Assembly (NCBI GenBank): GCA_036365455.1
Contig: JAWQUS010000027.1
Span: 10,930,001-10,994,000, forward strand
Length of the DNA: 64,000 nt
From: Macrosoma leucophasiata
Taxonomy: Eukaryota; Arthropoda; Insecta; Lepidoptera; Hedylidae
Direction: 5' to 3'
Below, piece by piece: positions 1 to 12,034 of the stretch. Made by a program: the position numbers and the translations under genes. The notes under the pieces are model-generated. The model was not told where the DNA came from, did no database searches, and saw only the letters and a program-made list of their open reading frames with translations. Position 1 is the stretch's first letter. Each line of letters starts with the position of its first letter.

Positions 1-1390
1 AATTAGAATTAAGTTAATTAGAAATTTGCGTCGCAAAAATGGCAACTAAGTACTGTAGCAATAATATTTAAGACCTTTGTATAAACTTAGTTGGCAAATA
101 AAGAATTGATTTGAATTATTTACCTGCAAAATAATTTAACGTATAAATAATTGAAGTATTGTTGTTTCTATAAAATATGCCCTATTTTTTCTAATGAGTG
201 AAGCTACAAGGTTGTATACCGCAACACACAAACAGAAAATGTTAGTGAAATAGAAAGTTTCGTTGCGATTCTCCGCGCACTTGAAATAGAAACACGCGAA
301 CTGCAATTAAATAAAGCCGCTTCAGCACTTATACAGTACTGCAAATGTTTAGACGACATAGAAATTTGCATAAACTTATAGGTATTCCTAACACGGACAT
401 GAATGTAAATAATACTACTGATACGGTATCTACTTAATATTATATTCATTATTTATCTGATGACAGATCTAAAAGGATATAGGTATGGTATACCGCTGCG
501 TTTTGTCGTCGATGGGTATACCTAATGGATATTATTAATAAACCTCATCATGTTTTACGTTGTTCTTTTTTCTCTGTACCTATGTTGTGAGGCCAACTCC
601 AAAATCGCAAAAAAAACACTCAATCTGACACCTTAAAATTTAGAAAGAGTTATGTATTTTGATTATATTCATATACTCGAAAACGGCGCCAATGCTTTCG
701 ACAATTTCCAATAATTATACAAATTAACGATTGCGAATATCGATTTAACTAATTCTTAATCCTAGGACTAATCATTTTCTCCACTTTAACTTTTAAGTGA
801 CGACTGCAGCCTAGACATCGATTGATGTAGGCATTGACACAATTGCCCAATCAAAACCAAAAAAAAACAAAACACAAAATGACATATTTTCCGTGCATAT
901 TTTTAACCGTGAAAAAACGTTATTATGCCCAATCAAGTTTTTGTTTTCGTATTTGTAATATAATATATTGAGTAGGCAATGACACCTATAGTTAAATTCG
1001 GTTGCAAAAAAGTTTAAAATTATAAAATAAGATTATTTACCTAACAGAATCTAATTCTATATGTATTTTAAACATTTTAAACTTAACTGTACTTTGGTAT
1101 TTTTTTAAATGCCATAACCACAAAGATATCTTCTAGTCTTTAAAATATTAATATTTACTCTACATTGAGTGCTTTGACTAGAAATATCCGGAATGATCAG
1201 GACGATAAATCCATTTAATTATCATTAACCATTGGGGGCCATCGTTTATTTGCCTATTTACTGATTTAAACCGGATTTAAATCAGTGGATAGATCAACAA
1301 AATGTCAATGGAATGGCGAAATAAAAATGTTTGTTCGAAACTTTTCAGTACAAAAGCCAAAGAAAATATAATCAATTTGTAACAATCTTC
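1..1390. other. AT-rich DNA, nothing recognised
   Basis: No coding frame with support. CAAATAAAGAATTGATTTGA near 98-117 could be a LINE or transcript end, but nothing attaches to it. Confidence 0.5.
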
Positions 1391-1392
1391 AC

Positions 1393-1499
1393 TGGTTTTA
1401 CTGGAAGTAGAGTTCCAGTGTAGGAACTCGAGGACGTAGCCAACACAGCATTACCTAACCGAAACCGAACCTACTCTGCCGCCAAATGGTAGTACCAAT
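1393..1499 (+). mobile_element. Family A 5' fragment
   Basis: TTTTACTGGAAGTAGAGTTC to GCCGCCAAATGGTAGTACC; broken by the hAT-like MITE at 1500. Confidence 0.65.
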
Positions 1500-2034
1500 T
1501 AGGCATGGGAGAGACGTCTCACCTTTGTGATTGGAACATTAGCATCTGAAACACTAAACTGTTCCGAATCTTTGTATGCATCATTTCGAACATTTGGAAC
1601 ATTGCGTCAAAGATCTACTGTGGTGAATGTCCAACACAAACAACTCTGCTCATAAAAGCAAAACAATGCAAATGAAAAACGTTCTTAAAATATTCGCCTT
1701 ACAAACGCCATAGTCGTTATTATTACGTTCATTGGGTACTGTATAGGCGCAACGGAATAAGTAACAAAATATCATCTCATTTGGTATCCCACTCTCACTT
1801 GCTTAATATTGTATTGTGTTCTAGCTGATTCAGATTCAAATGTTCCAAATGCCAAGTGTCTCGGTTGCGGTCATGCGGTGACACTCAATCACTCAAGCAA
1901 CATGAACACGCTAAACAGAGAGCAATAATGTTCGAGTTCCAAATGTTATAAATGATGCATTTGAAATATTATTGTTGTTCCAATGTTTCGGAACATCGAA
2001 ATGTATCGGAACAGTAAAGAGTTACACACGTCTA
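1500..2034. mobile_element. hAT-like MITE, 535 bp
   Basis: An 8-bp direct repeat GTACCAAT flanks it (1492-1499 and 2035-2042). The ends are TAGGCATGGG and, inverted, TAGACGTGTG, a hAT-type terminus. Subterminal inverted pieces (ACTGTTCCGA near 1558, TCGGAACAGT near 2006) make a long fold-back. It is inserted in a family A repeat. Confidence 0.7.
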
Positions 2035-2204
2035 GTACCAATAGATAATAAACGATAGCGAATGACATTTTTTTTATTCGATTCCAATATAACTTCAGTT
2101 TTGATGAGTATATTGGAAGATTTTTACATACTGATACACTAGCAACTTACAAATTCGGATAAGAATTCTATTATATGTAGATATTTCTCGTGAAAAGTAA
2201 GATA

Positions 2205-2254
2205 CAGTTTCCAACAAGAAATATTGCATATCGATCTTAGGAAGGAGACTTTTT
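2205..2254. mobile_element. Single arm of the 43862 TIR family
   Basis: ATATTGCATATCGATCTTAG followed by GAAGGAGACTT matches the left arm at 43880-43910. No partner arm was found nearby. Confidence 0.5.
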
Positions 2255-2377
2255 ATTATTTATTTTCGATTTGATTAACCGTTTCTTTGACTGACACCGA
2301 TAGCACGGGATCCAAGTATATCGACCTTCACCCATATTTTTTATCAACAATACATAATATTATAGTCTAAGATCCGA

Positions 2378-2780
2378 ATCTGCGCACAGACATCGGTTGT
2401 CTGTGCATCTTCTACCGTCTTTTCAATGGTGAAAGCTCTGATGATTTGTTCGATCTGGTGCCATCGTCTCCATTCCTTTATCGCACCACCCGCCCAAGAG
2501 AGAAGTTCCACCCGCACAGATTGGACACTTGGCAGTGCTCAGCAGCCCGATTCGCGCGTTCATTCCTGCCCCGAACGTGCAAATTCTGGAACGAACTTCC
2601 ATCTGAAGTGTTCACCCGGCGCTATTGTAGGGTTCTTCAAAACATGCGTCAAAAGAGTCCTTCAGGGCTGGCAGCGCGTTGGCAGCTCCCCTGATGCTGC
2701 AAATGTTCATAGGCGACGGTAACCACTTTCCATCAGGTGTTCCGTCTGCTTGTCTGTCAATCCTTTGACATAAAAAAAAG
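2378..2780 (+). mobile_element. 3' end of the same CR1-like LINE
   Basis: The plus-strand translation reads TDIGCLCIFYRLFNGESSDD and then HPHRLDTWQC and RTCKFWNELPSEVF, matching the last 130 residues of the LINE at 17758-19586. A frameshift follows near 2630. It ends in the shared tail and a short poly(A) at 2770. Confidence 0.9.
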
Positions 2781-3136
2781 TAATTACAAAAAAAAAATCG
2801 ACTCCTCTACCGTCCACTAACCCTTGGAAGTTAATAAAAAAAATATTGTCTGTGCTACCAGTACGTTCTCGTAGCTATACGCTACAAAGTTCCAGCTGAG
2901 GACCGATTTCGTTAAAAGTCTACGACACAGCATTTAGATAGGTAATGTATTTTAAAGAAAAAAAAAATAGCTATTTTACTTATTTTTAGGTTGAGTGGGG
3001 GTCAAGAATCCTTGGAATCGGCGGGCCCGTACGAAAGGAGTGGTAGTTACATATTGCGGTGTGGGGTATGTAAGGGGGAGGGGGAGGGGATATGTAAGGG
3101 TGTGAAGATAGATAGATTAAAAGTTTAGTGTAGTTT

Positions 3137-3195
3137 TTAACCGACTTCAAAAAAAGGAGAAGCTTCTCAATTCATATGAATCTTTTTTTTAATTA
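3137..3195 (+). repeat. Common lepidopteran repeat fragment
   Basis: TTTTAACCGACTTCAAAAAA then GAAGCTTCTCAATTC and a T run; similar to 44338-44398. Confidence 0.55.
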
Positions 3196-3235
3196 CGAGA
3201 TTGTTAATAACAATTTATTTGTTCAATAATATTTT

Positions 3236-3365
3236 CTTTAATAAAAGTGGCAAACAAGCATGCAGCTCACATTGATGTTAAGTGACGACTGCAGCCTATT
3301 ACCTACACTAAGACCAAGGGTCAAAATACAGATGCGTTGCGACAGAGACATGCCATCTTAGGTCT
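3236..3365 (-). mobile_element. Family A 3' part, rearranged, beside an RTE fragment
   Basis: GTGGCAAACAAGCATGCAGC to CAGATGCGTTGC is normal. The next 30 or so bases (3337-3367) are the family sequence in reverse orientation. A 5' end piece (CTGGAACTCTACCACCAGTA) appears beyond the RTE fragment at 4407-4426. Confidence 0.7.
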
Positions 3366-4410
3366 CAGGGGTAGACCTAAGCCGATACGTGGTCTCCACT
3401 CGAGAACCTTTCTGCCCCAGCGGCTATCGGTTCTCCGAGCTATGTGCCCTGCCCATTGCCACTTCAGCTTGGAAATCTGCTTGGCTATGTCAGCGACTTT
3501 CGTTCGCCTACGGATCTCCTCATTTCTGATTCGATCCAGTAGGGAAACGCCGAGCATAGTCCTTTCCATTGACCGCTGAGTGACTTGGAGCTTTCGTACG
3601 AGACCCATAGTGAGAGACCGCGTCTCGGCACCGTAGGTCATCACCGGCAAAACGCACTGATTAAAGACTTTCGTCTTCAAGGACTGCGGGATGTTTGACG
3701 AGAAAACGCTCCTTAACTTCCCGAACGCTGCCCAGCCGAGTTGGATTCTGCGAATGACCTCTTTCCCGAAGTTCGACCTGCCTAGTTGTATGGTTTGTCC
3801 TAAATAGACATATTCGTCGACAACTTCGAGGATCGAGTTCCCAACGGACACTAGAGTGGGCGATACAAGGTTATTGAACATGACCTTGGTCTTATCCATG
3901 TTCATTTTAAGGCCCACTCTTTGGGACACTCGATTAAGGTCTTCGAGCATTGTGCTGAGATCTTCCAGCGACACTGCCATGACTATAATATCGTCGGCAA
4001 ACCGAAGGTGAGTGATGTATTCGCCGTTGATATTGATGCCTAGTCCTTGCCATTCCAGGAGCTTGAAGGCGTCTTCCATTGCATTGGTGAAGAGCAGAGG
4101 TGAAATGACATCCCCCTGTCTTACTCCCCTCTGCAAAGGAATCGCCCTCGTGCATTGGTCCTGTACTCGGACTGACATGGTGGCGTTTTTATACAAACAC
4201 TTCAACACTTCGATATACCGATAGTCAATGTGGCAACGCTGTAAAGACTGCAGCACAGCCCATGATTCAACCGAATCAAAGGCTTTCTCATAGTCCACGA
4301 ACGCTAAGCATAATGGCCGGTTATACTCCTCGGACTTCTGTATAACCTGCCGCAGCGTGTGTATGTGGTCTACGGTACTATAGCCTTTCCGGAAACCGGC
4401 TTGTACTGGA
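3366..4410 (-). mobile_element. RTE-type LINE fragment (reverse transcriptase)
   Basis: The minus strand is open over about 340 codons: QAGFRKGYSTVDHIHTLRQV, then VDYEKAFDSVE, GVRQGDVISP, catalytic FADDI, LKMNMDKTKVM, YVYLGQTI and the C-terminal WQWAGHIARR. This order is typical of RTE-clade elements. Both ends are cut: at about 4410 it meets the 5' end of a family A repeat, and at about 3366 a rearranged piece of family A. The same LINE family occurs at 37270-38022. Confidence 0.88.
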
Positions 4411-4675
4411 ACTCTACCACCAGTAAATACATAATCTACCTGCTACTGAATGGGAGTTGTGTTAGCGAACTGAGGTTGGGTGGACCGGCCCTGTTATTTC
4501 CAGCACATATCTGATAGATTTTCTTACCTTAGGGCAATGGTAGTTCATGGTAGGATTGATGGGCGTCTACTTAGGCGTGAATAAAAATGTGGGAATATGC
4601 TACAAATGTAGCAAGGAGGGGTCCACCGAAACCAGAAAAAAATTGAAAGGGTTTTACAAGAAAAATTGTTTAGGG

Positions 4676-4795
4676 ACCTCTGTCTTGTGTCAAACATGCA
4701 TGCAGTTCATGCAGCGTGTGTGGTTAGTGACTACTGCAACCTATTGACATCTACTTAAAAAATAAATCTCTAAGTGCGTTGCCGCCCCTGAGGCC
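4676..4795 (-). mobile_element. Family A 3' fragment
   Basis: GTCAAACATGCATGCAGTTC to GCGTTGCCGCCCCTGAGGCC; strongly worn. Confidence 0.55.
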
Positions 4796-4854
4796 TACAT
4801 ATTTTATTACGTCATGAACTGGCAAACAAGCATATAATTCACATTGATGGTAAG

Positions 4855-5901
4855 TAGCCGAATAGTGGTTTCACCGAATAACCGAATACCGAATATTATT
4901 CGGTTTAATCTTTACCGAAGTGAATATTCGGCCGAATTATTCGGTTTACCATTTCATTGTTTTGCCGCGTAAACGCGGTTCTAACATGTCGCTGCTTGCT
5001 AAATAGCTGCGTCTACACCGGACGCATGCTTGGGTGAGCCTCGTGAGCGGAATACTCGGTCAGTGACAGTCAGTGTGGACGTGCATCAGGGTCGTGCATT
5101 CGCACGGTGCCTCGACCGAGCATGCCTCGGAGCCGAGCCATGCGGCGGTGGTAAAGCGCGCGAGCTCTAAGGCACCTCAGTGTGTAGTGTGCGTTCATGA
5201 TGGGTTCGGAGAGGACGGTGGTACCATAAGTAATAATAATAATAATCCCTTCTTGAAGGGAGACCTGGAGCTTACTCCACCACGCTGCTCGAATGCGGGT
5301 TGGTGGAGATAAGGGTTAGTAGCCAACCCGCTGTCGGATATTTTCAAACCGCCCATAAGGTCTCCGACAAGGTTTAACGACTGCTAACTATCGATAGCAA
5401 CCAGTTCACATGCGATCCAAACCAGCCGCGGGGCCATGCGCGCTTCAGTACCACCAAATAAAATACCGAGTACCACAAAATAAAAAGGCATTTTATTTTA
5501 TGGTAGTACTGAGAGTAGACTGGGATAGCTCGGGATAGCTTGATTTTAATTTATGTTTAAATTTAAAAGTTGAAAAATAAATGCTGATTTGAGGTTTAAA
5601 ATAAAATGTTGACTGCATGTTACCTAACTACAGGGCTACAGGTTAAGAATATGTTGATTTGAGGTTTCAAAATAAATGTTGATTTGTAATTTAATGGTTT
5701 TATTTTATTAGCTTTATTCAATACATTCTTTATAGGATCTCTTTGGCTTATAAAATATCATAAGAATTCTTATCTTGTAGTTATGAAGATGCCGTGTCGT
5801 GTAGCCAATAAAATAGAAATATTCGAACCGAATATATTCGGCACCAAAACCGAATAATTCGGCCGAATACGAATACCAACCGAATATTTGGCGCATCTCT
5901 A
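4855..5901. mobile_element. hAT-like element, about 1.05 kb, inserted in a family A repeat
   Basis: ATGGTAAG flanks both sides (4847-4854 and 5902-5909). Both ends are rich in CCGAATA and ATTCGG motifs in inverted orientation; the right end read inward starts TAGAGATGCGCC, a common hAT terminus. The interior holds a GC-rich stretch (4985-5225) and a family B copy (5233-5450). No transposase frame is seen. Confidence 0.65.
5233..5450 (+). repeat. Family B repeat inside the hAT-like element
   Basis: CCTGGAGCTTACTCCACCAC to GCGGGGCCATGCGCG. It shares ACTCCACCACGCTGCTC and ACTATCGATAGCAACC with the other copies. Confidence 0.7.
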
Positions 5902-6111
5902 ATGGTAAGTAATATTGTGGCCTATAAACATCTACATAAGACAAGAATTTAAATGTAGATTCTTTGCCACTTCTGAGGCCTAAGCTTAAATGCTGCAAAT
6001 TAAGGGGCTCTAAATTACCACCTGACCGGAACACGATAGTGCTGAACACTACCACTTAGCGGAAATTAAAATATGTAATGCCGTGGCCGGGAGTTCCATC
6101 AATGGATATCT

Positions 6112-6180
6112 GTCATTCATATATAGATGTTTATAGGCTGCAGTATTCACGTAGCACCAGTGTAAATTGCATGTTTCACT
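6112..6180 (+). mobile_element. Family A 3' fragment
   Basis: GATGTTTATAGGCTGCAGTA and AATTGCATGTTTCACTT resemble the last 70 bp of the family. Confidence 0.5.
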
Positions 6181-6536
6181 TATTAAAGCAAATAAACACA
6201 TAAAAGTTATATTAACTTGTTCCGGTTTAAAAATAGAGCCCGTTCAATGTCAGGGTCAATTTATTAAAATACTTGCTATTTACCACGACTTCACTGATGT
6301 GATTTATTAATGGTCTTTCAAATTACTACTGAGTAAGTCATTTTAAGAGAAAGATATTTATGAATCAAAGTAAGCGTATTATTAATTGCAGTTTTTTTGA
6401 GAAAAGAAACAAAGATACTCGAACGTCAACCCATTATATTACAAAATAACGGCTGTTATCATTTTTAATTTATAACTCACCTTTGGATAGAAAGTTAATT
6501 GTTAATATAAATTACGGAAAAAATAATTTACGAGTC

Positions 6537-6925
6537 TCATTAAATGCAGCGTGGTTAGATGTCTAGGGTTGGCACAAAAGAGCCACCGTCTACAGCTCAT
6601 GCGAGCAAGTGTGGCTTTTTGATCATGATTTGTGGCACGTTGATGCGGCAGAAGTGATAAGTAAAATAAGGTTGTAGCATCCACGTTTCCATGCTTCGGA
6701 GGGCACGTAAAGCGGTCGATCCCGGTTGTTATCGATAGATAGTAGTCGTTAAACATTGTTGGAGGCCTTACAGGCGGTTTAAAAACATCCGACAGCGGGT
6801 TGGCCACTAACCCGTATCTCCACCAACCCACAGCGTGGTGGAGCAAGCTCCAGACATACCCGAAAAGGAGAGAAACTCGTGCCCAGCAGGGGGTGTGTAA
6901 TGGGTTTCCATTATTATATAATTAT
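6537..6925 (-). repeat. Family B repeat
   Basis: Minus-strand copy: the right side has CACCAACCCACAGCGTGGTG, GAGAGAAACTCGTGCCCAGC and AATGGGTTTCCATTATTAT. Confidence 0.75.
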
Positions 6926-7560
6926 ATCCACTCAACACCATTTGCTTACTACGGAGTTCTTATATTTTAGACGTAAATCGACGGCTCCATTCGAGACGGT
7001 CGTAGCTTACTTCACCGGGCAATCGGTGAACTTAAAATACTCTCAGCCTAAATTTTAAAGTAAATGTCTAAGAGAGACCCCTCTGGCTCCACAACTCAGC
7101 TGGGAACAGCGGTGCTGAGGAGGGATAGACGTATAAGTACGCTTAGGGGCGTACAACTTTCGACCAAGTAGTATCGGCTGGTGTTACTACAGAGCGATTA
7201 TCCCAATCATATCCCAACGCACTGGGGACTTACGTCTCATGTATCATCAATTAGGAAAGGATATCTTCTCCGCACCATGCAAATACTTCGTCTTACTTAG
7301 GACGTTCGTACTCTCTTGCTAAACTAAGCAGTATACAATTCCGATTCTTTGGAACTAGTGACAAAAAGCCACCACTAATTCTGCTATCAAGCCTGCCATC
7401 CTGCCTGCCTACATGCCATCAAAATCTTTTCCAACATTCGTGATCGCTGACCCAATCTGTACTCGTCAAAAGCTAAACATATTATGTTTCTACTTACCTA
7501 CATCGATATAAAAATGCTGCTGCCGAATACGATAATAATATCTTATATTTATATTTATCA

Positions 7561-8120
7561 ACTAGCTGTGCCTGCGACTTCGTCAACGTGAGAAAAAAAT
7601 ATGATTGTACAGTATCTACCCGGACGAAGTCGTGGGCGCAGCTTGTATAAAAGTAGCCTAAGTTACTCCTTACTACATCAGCTATCTGCCAGTGAAAGTC
7701 CCGTCGAAATCGGAGACACTCAAATTCTACTTATTTGTATGTAGGTATGTATGGATGTATGCAGATAAAAGTAGCCTAACATACTCCTTATTACATCAGC
7801 TACCTACCCGTGGAAGTCCCGTCAAAGTCGGATACACTCGAATTCTACATATTTGTATGTAGGTATGTATGTATGTATGGATGTATGGAGATAAAAGTAG
7901 CCTAAGTTACTCCTTATTACATCAGCTATCGGCCAGTGAAAGTCCCGTTTAAATCTGTCCGCCGTTCCCAAGATTAGCCCTGCCAAACACACAGACAGAC
8001 AGACAGACAAACAGACAAAAATTGTAAAAATGTTGTTTTGGTATATATACCGTGTTACACACATATGCAATAGGTAAAAAGCGGTTATTTTAGTATTACA
8101 AACAGTCACTCCAATTTAAT
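7561..8120 (+). repeat. Family G repeat with internal tandem triplication
   Basis: Starts CTAGCTGTGCCTGCGACTTC. A unit of about 120 bp (AAAAGTAGCCTAA, CCTTA.TACATCAGCTA, GAAAGTCCCGTC, TTTGTATGTAGGTATGTATG) occurs at about 7646, 7770 and 7893. The end has GGTATATATACCGTGTTACA and a (CAGA)n run. Confidence 0.75.
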
Positions 8121-8415
8121 TTATTTGTTTAGAGTATTGATGTATTATAGATTTATTATGGAAGGTAATATACAACATAAGACCTAAAAATTGAGTGAAA
8201 ATTTTAAGCGTCTACTTGCTGCACTTATTATCGAGCAAAAAAGATACGAAAAAAAAACACCTTTATTGTATGCCCCCTTGGACCCCTTAACATTTTCATT
8301 TTCTTATTTTTAGTAATTAATTTTGTCTATAAAGCGGTAACAGAAATACATTATTTGTGAATATATTATGTTAGCTTTCTAGCTATCACTATTTAGGTAT
8401 GAGATACAGCTTGGT

Positions 8416-8446
<31 letters not shown>

Positions 8447-8808
8447 AGCGGTGGATTAGTAATCCGTAGGGTCCGTTTTTACCTTTTAGGTACGAAACCT
8501 CCTAAAAGATAGAACTAAGATACAGAATAGCTTAAAAATATGCGATACGATTTTTTAATTTAACATAACTTTTTTATTTCTGAACCGATTCACATGAAAC
8601 AAATACTTAATATTAAGTGAAACTTACCACAATATATTAGTGAAATCCGCAGATCGAATAAGCCGTTTATGAAATTGGCGTGCACAAACACACAGACAAA
8701 CAGACATTTTTCCGGGATAAAAATTACCCAGTGTTGTGCGCCAAAGGTTAAAGTATAATCATACCAAGTTTCATTGTAATCGGACCGGTAGTTTTTATGT
8801 GATGCTTG

Positions 8809-8840
8809 AACAGACAGACAGACAGACAGACAGACGGACA
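8809..8840. repeat. (CAGA)n microsatellite
   Basis: Seven or so CAGA units. A similar run at 8420-8450 has CGGA interruptions. Confidence 0.85.
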
Positions 8841-9339
8841 AAAAAAAATCTAATCACATATTTGGGTTTGGTATCGATCTAGTAACATCCCCTGGTATTT
8901 ATTTTTTCAATATTTTTAATGTACAGAATTTACACTTCTACAGTTTTATTATAAGTATAGATTTTCAAATGTTTTATTGTTTCTTAATATTTTATTACGA
9001 CATTTGATCTTAGTGACCTTTGTTATTCAATTTTCATTATTATTCCATTTTCCGTCATTCCACAGCTACATCTGGTAGGTATTATTAATTTTAAATATAC
9101 TTGATTACTCGTAACATTGTACTGAATATGACGCAACAACTACTACAATAGCTAAAACCATTCAAATGTATGATTGAGAAATGTATTGTTTTTGCTATAA
9201 CTAGCCACTAGCCGTCCAATATTTTTAAACTGTCAACCTAAATTTAATATTGTCCTTGTACTACAACTCAGTTTACTGCCCTGTGCTATCACTATCATCA
9301 ATATCACCATCCCTACTATCCCTACATCCCTTCTATATT

Positions 9340-9515
9340 ATATTATATATTTTATTATCATAAATGCGAAAGTAACTCTGTCTGTCTGTTACCTTTTTAC
9401 GTCCGAACGACTGAACCAATTTTAATGAAATTTGGTACAGAAGAAAGAACATAGGCTACTTAGTTATTTAAAAACGACATCCACGTAGGCGAAGCCGCGG
9501 GAAACAGCTCGTATA
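9340..9515 (+). repeat. Family F repeat
   Basis: ATAAATGCGAAAGTAACTCT, ACGACTGAACCAATTTTAAT and GGCGAAGCCGCGGGAAACAG; a very common type in Lepidoptera. Confidence 0.75.
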
Positions 9516-9650
9516 TTATAAAGTAAAGTCCCCTTATTTTCTCCTCTGTCTGTATGTATGCGCTAATCTCGGAAAGTTGTGAACGGGTTTTGTTTCTGTT
9601 TAAAGTGTTAGAAAGAGGGTTTTCAGAGGAAGGTTTTTATCTTTTAATTT
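9513..9650 (+). repeat. Family N repeat (first copy)
   Basis: ATTATAAAGTAAAGTCCCCT, CGCTAATCTCGGAAAGTTGT and TTCAGAGGAAGGTTTTTATC; matches 15593-15765. Confidence 0.6.
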
Positions 9651-9837
9651 ATCAATATAGTACTTACATTTACCGAGACATCACGGTTTTTGTCAAAGAA
9701 GTTGGGCGCTATACCTAATCATGCAATTAGAAACGATACTAAAAAGACCTCGGCATGATAAACACAAGTTATTAACAGAGCTAAATAGAATACCAGTAAA
9801 ATACTGGGCACTAATTTAGTATGTACAAGTAGAAAAA

Positions 9838-10092
9838 AGGTAGAGTTCCAGTATCGGAGCTCGAAGGCGTAGGAGCTACCAACATTACCTAATCTATATT
9901 ATTATGTCGTTAAAAGGTAGTGTTTAGTTAGATTTATGGTCCTGTAATTTCTGTCAATAAGGCAAACTAACTAAGACCAGTTGTGGTAACAGATTTGCAT
10001 TTTGACCCCTGCCTTATTGTGTACACCTCGATAACCTACAGCCTACAGTCAATGTGAACTGCATGCTTTAAGCCACTTTCATAACATCAAAA
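9838..10092 (+). mobile_element. Family A element
   Basis: GGTAGAGTTCCAGTATCGGA to CTGCATGCTTTAAGCCAC; moderately worn. Confidence 0.75.
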
Positions 10093-10567
10093 ACATACCG
10101 CGGATTAATAACCTAATCAACATATCTATCCAATATCTCAATGCTATCTGCATTGAAATCGACAGTTGTTTTTGTTGCCTCTGCTGTCCTTAGTGAAATA
10201 CGATGGCACAGAATACTACCAGCGCCCTCTTATCATAAAGACATAGGCTGTCCATTTTCTACCGCCAAACCAGGACGATACCAATTCAACCTCAACAGAA
10301 GCCTGGTCTAGAAAGAAAGAAAAAAATATATATTTGCTACAATGTTACACGAGAGATAATGATTCTAGGTTTGGTATTATACATTACATGGTTACAAATT
10401 GGTCCTAACTCAGCATGTGTTGATTGAAGAACAACCAGCGCTGGTCTTCCGTTAGGACCTTCAAGTTTCGTTTAGACTAAGCTATTAATGTAGTCAAGCA
10501 TTAAATTATTTACTAACTGAATACGTTCACACTTTAATTACCTATAAAATTACTTAAAATGCATGGT

Positions 10568-10823
10568 TTTTAGAGCTGGAGCTCCAGTGATAGAGCTGAT
10601 GGGTGTAGAAACCACCGCACTACTTAATCTAACTTGCCGCTAAATGTTAATGTTCAGCATTGTTCCGGTCAGGTGGTTATATACGGCCCTGTAATTCATG
10701 GCATGTCATTAAGCCTTAGTAGTCTACATTGAAATCTCTATTGTTTTGGTAGATGTTTATAGTCTACAGTAATCACTTACCATCATTGTGAATTGTATGC
10801 GTGTTTGCCACTTCATGACATAA
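10568..10823 (+). mobile_element. Family A element
   Basis: TAGAGCTGGAGCTCCAGTGA to TGTTTGCCACTTCATGACAT; moderately worn. Confidence 0.78.
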
Positions 10824-10829
10824 TAAAAT

Positions 10830-12034
10830 AGTAATTTACTTACATACGCCTTTTTTAGCTTTTCCATGAAGTTGTATTTAGTTGCTAATTTAGGTGTTGG
10901 ATTGCATTCAATCATCATCGGACCATTGTCCAAACCATTGAATACAGCGTTTTCCAAGAAAACGAGTTACGGATTAGCAGTTATAAGTCGTGTTGGTAAA
11001 GAAAACTCAATGGCGCAAGACGGGACTTGACCAACCAGCGCCCAGTGATTGCTCGATTACCACACTAACTGCGTAACTTGCCGTTCCTAACCCAAGTACC
11101 TAGGTTACCTTCGAATATTCTGTGTTCGTTGATTTATCGTGACTCCTCAAATATTTACTGAATCATTGCCAACAAAGGTCTTATTAGTAGGTAATATTTG
11201 TACTCAGTACTTGTATGTATATTTGTATGCAGGTACCTATTAAAGGAATACCGAAGGTTTAGAATAATTTCTTCTGCGATATTGTTTTTGAATTAGATAT
11301 GTTACTATTTTTGTCCATTTGTATTGTCTATATTAAGCTTAGAGGTGTGTAACTCAACCCTTTTCCAACAATTATCGATTGTAAATAGTTCTTTTCACTA
11401 GCAATTCTTACTTATTACAACATCTACTATAGCTGAAGCGATGGCCTTGGTGCTCCACGCTCTCTGCCTTTGTAAATGATTTTGCATGAACAAACTACAA
11501 TAATAAATAATAATAAACATATTAATAGGAATTCAAAGGAAGATACATGATGCCATCAAAACATTAAAGGAATGCAGGAAATTAGACAGATGGTTTATCT
11601 TCATGGTCGAAATACCTACATTTACATATTTTAAACTGTGCCTAAGTTTCAATTCGACAAAGAAACCGAAGTTATTAGAAGATACCAATTCCGATTGTAA
11701 CATGATTGCGATTAAGCTTGGATTCTCACTGAAACACAAGGGTAGATGCTGTACAATGAGAGCGCTCATTTTGTGTAATGTTAGTTGGGTGGGATTTAAT
11801 TATTTACTTTATGTGGGTAGGTACTGTATCCCATAGATAAGGAACAGAGGGCATCCACCACTGTTCTCCGTTTTCGTGATTTATCTTGGGCTGCGATCTA
11901 CTCACGACGTTTGTGATGCGATCGAGGTTTCGAGGCAGACAGAGAGCTCGTAGTACCTACAACATTTACCGATATCAAGAAGGTATCGGTTTATGATAAC
12001 TTAGTTTTACGAATCCAAGCCTACGAGAGTAAGC
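10830..12034. other. Intergenic, nothing recognised
   Basis: No repeat family or gene seen. Two overlapping opposite frames near 11533-11836 have no motif. Confidence 0.45.

Larger units (their letters stand above)
4816..6095 (-). mobile_element. Family A element split by a hAT-like insertion
   Basis: The 3' tail lies at 4816-4854 and the rest at 5902-6095 (CTTTGCCACTTCTGAGGCCT, GAACACGATAGTGCTGAACA). The hAT-like element 4855-5901 separates the two parts. Confidence 0.7.

Noticed and set aside
2426..2722. 98-codon frame as a host gene
   Set aside because: It is an out-of-frame shadow of the 3' end of the CR1-like LINE.
7646..7995. CRISPR-like spaced repeats
   Set aside because: The units are directly tandem, about 120 bp long and part of a known dispersed repeat; the genome is eukaryotic.
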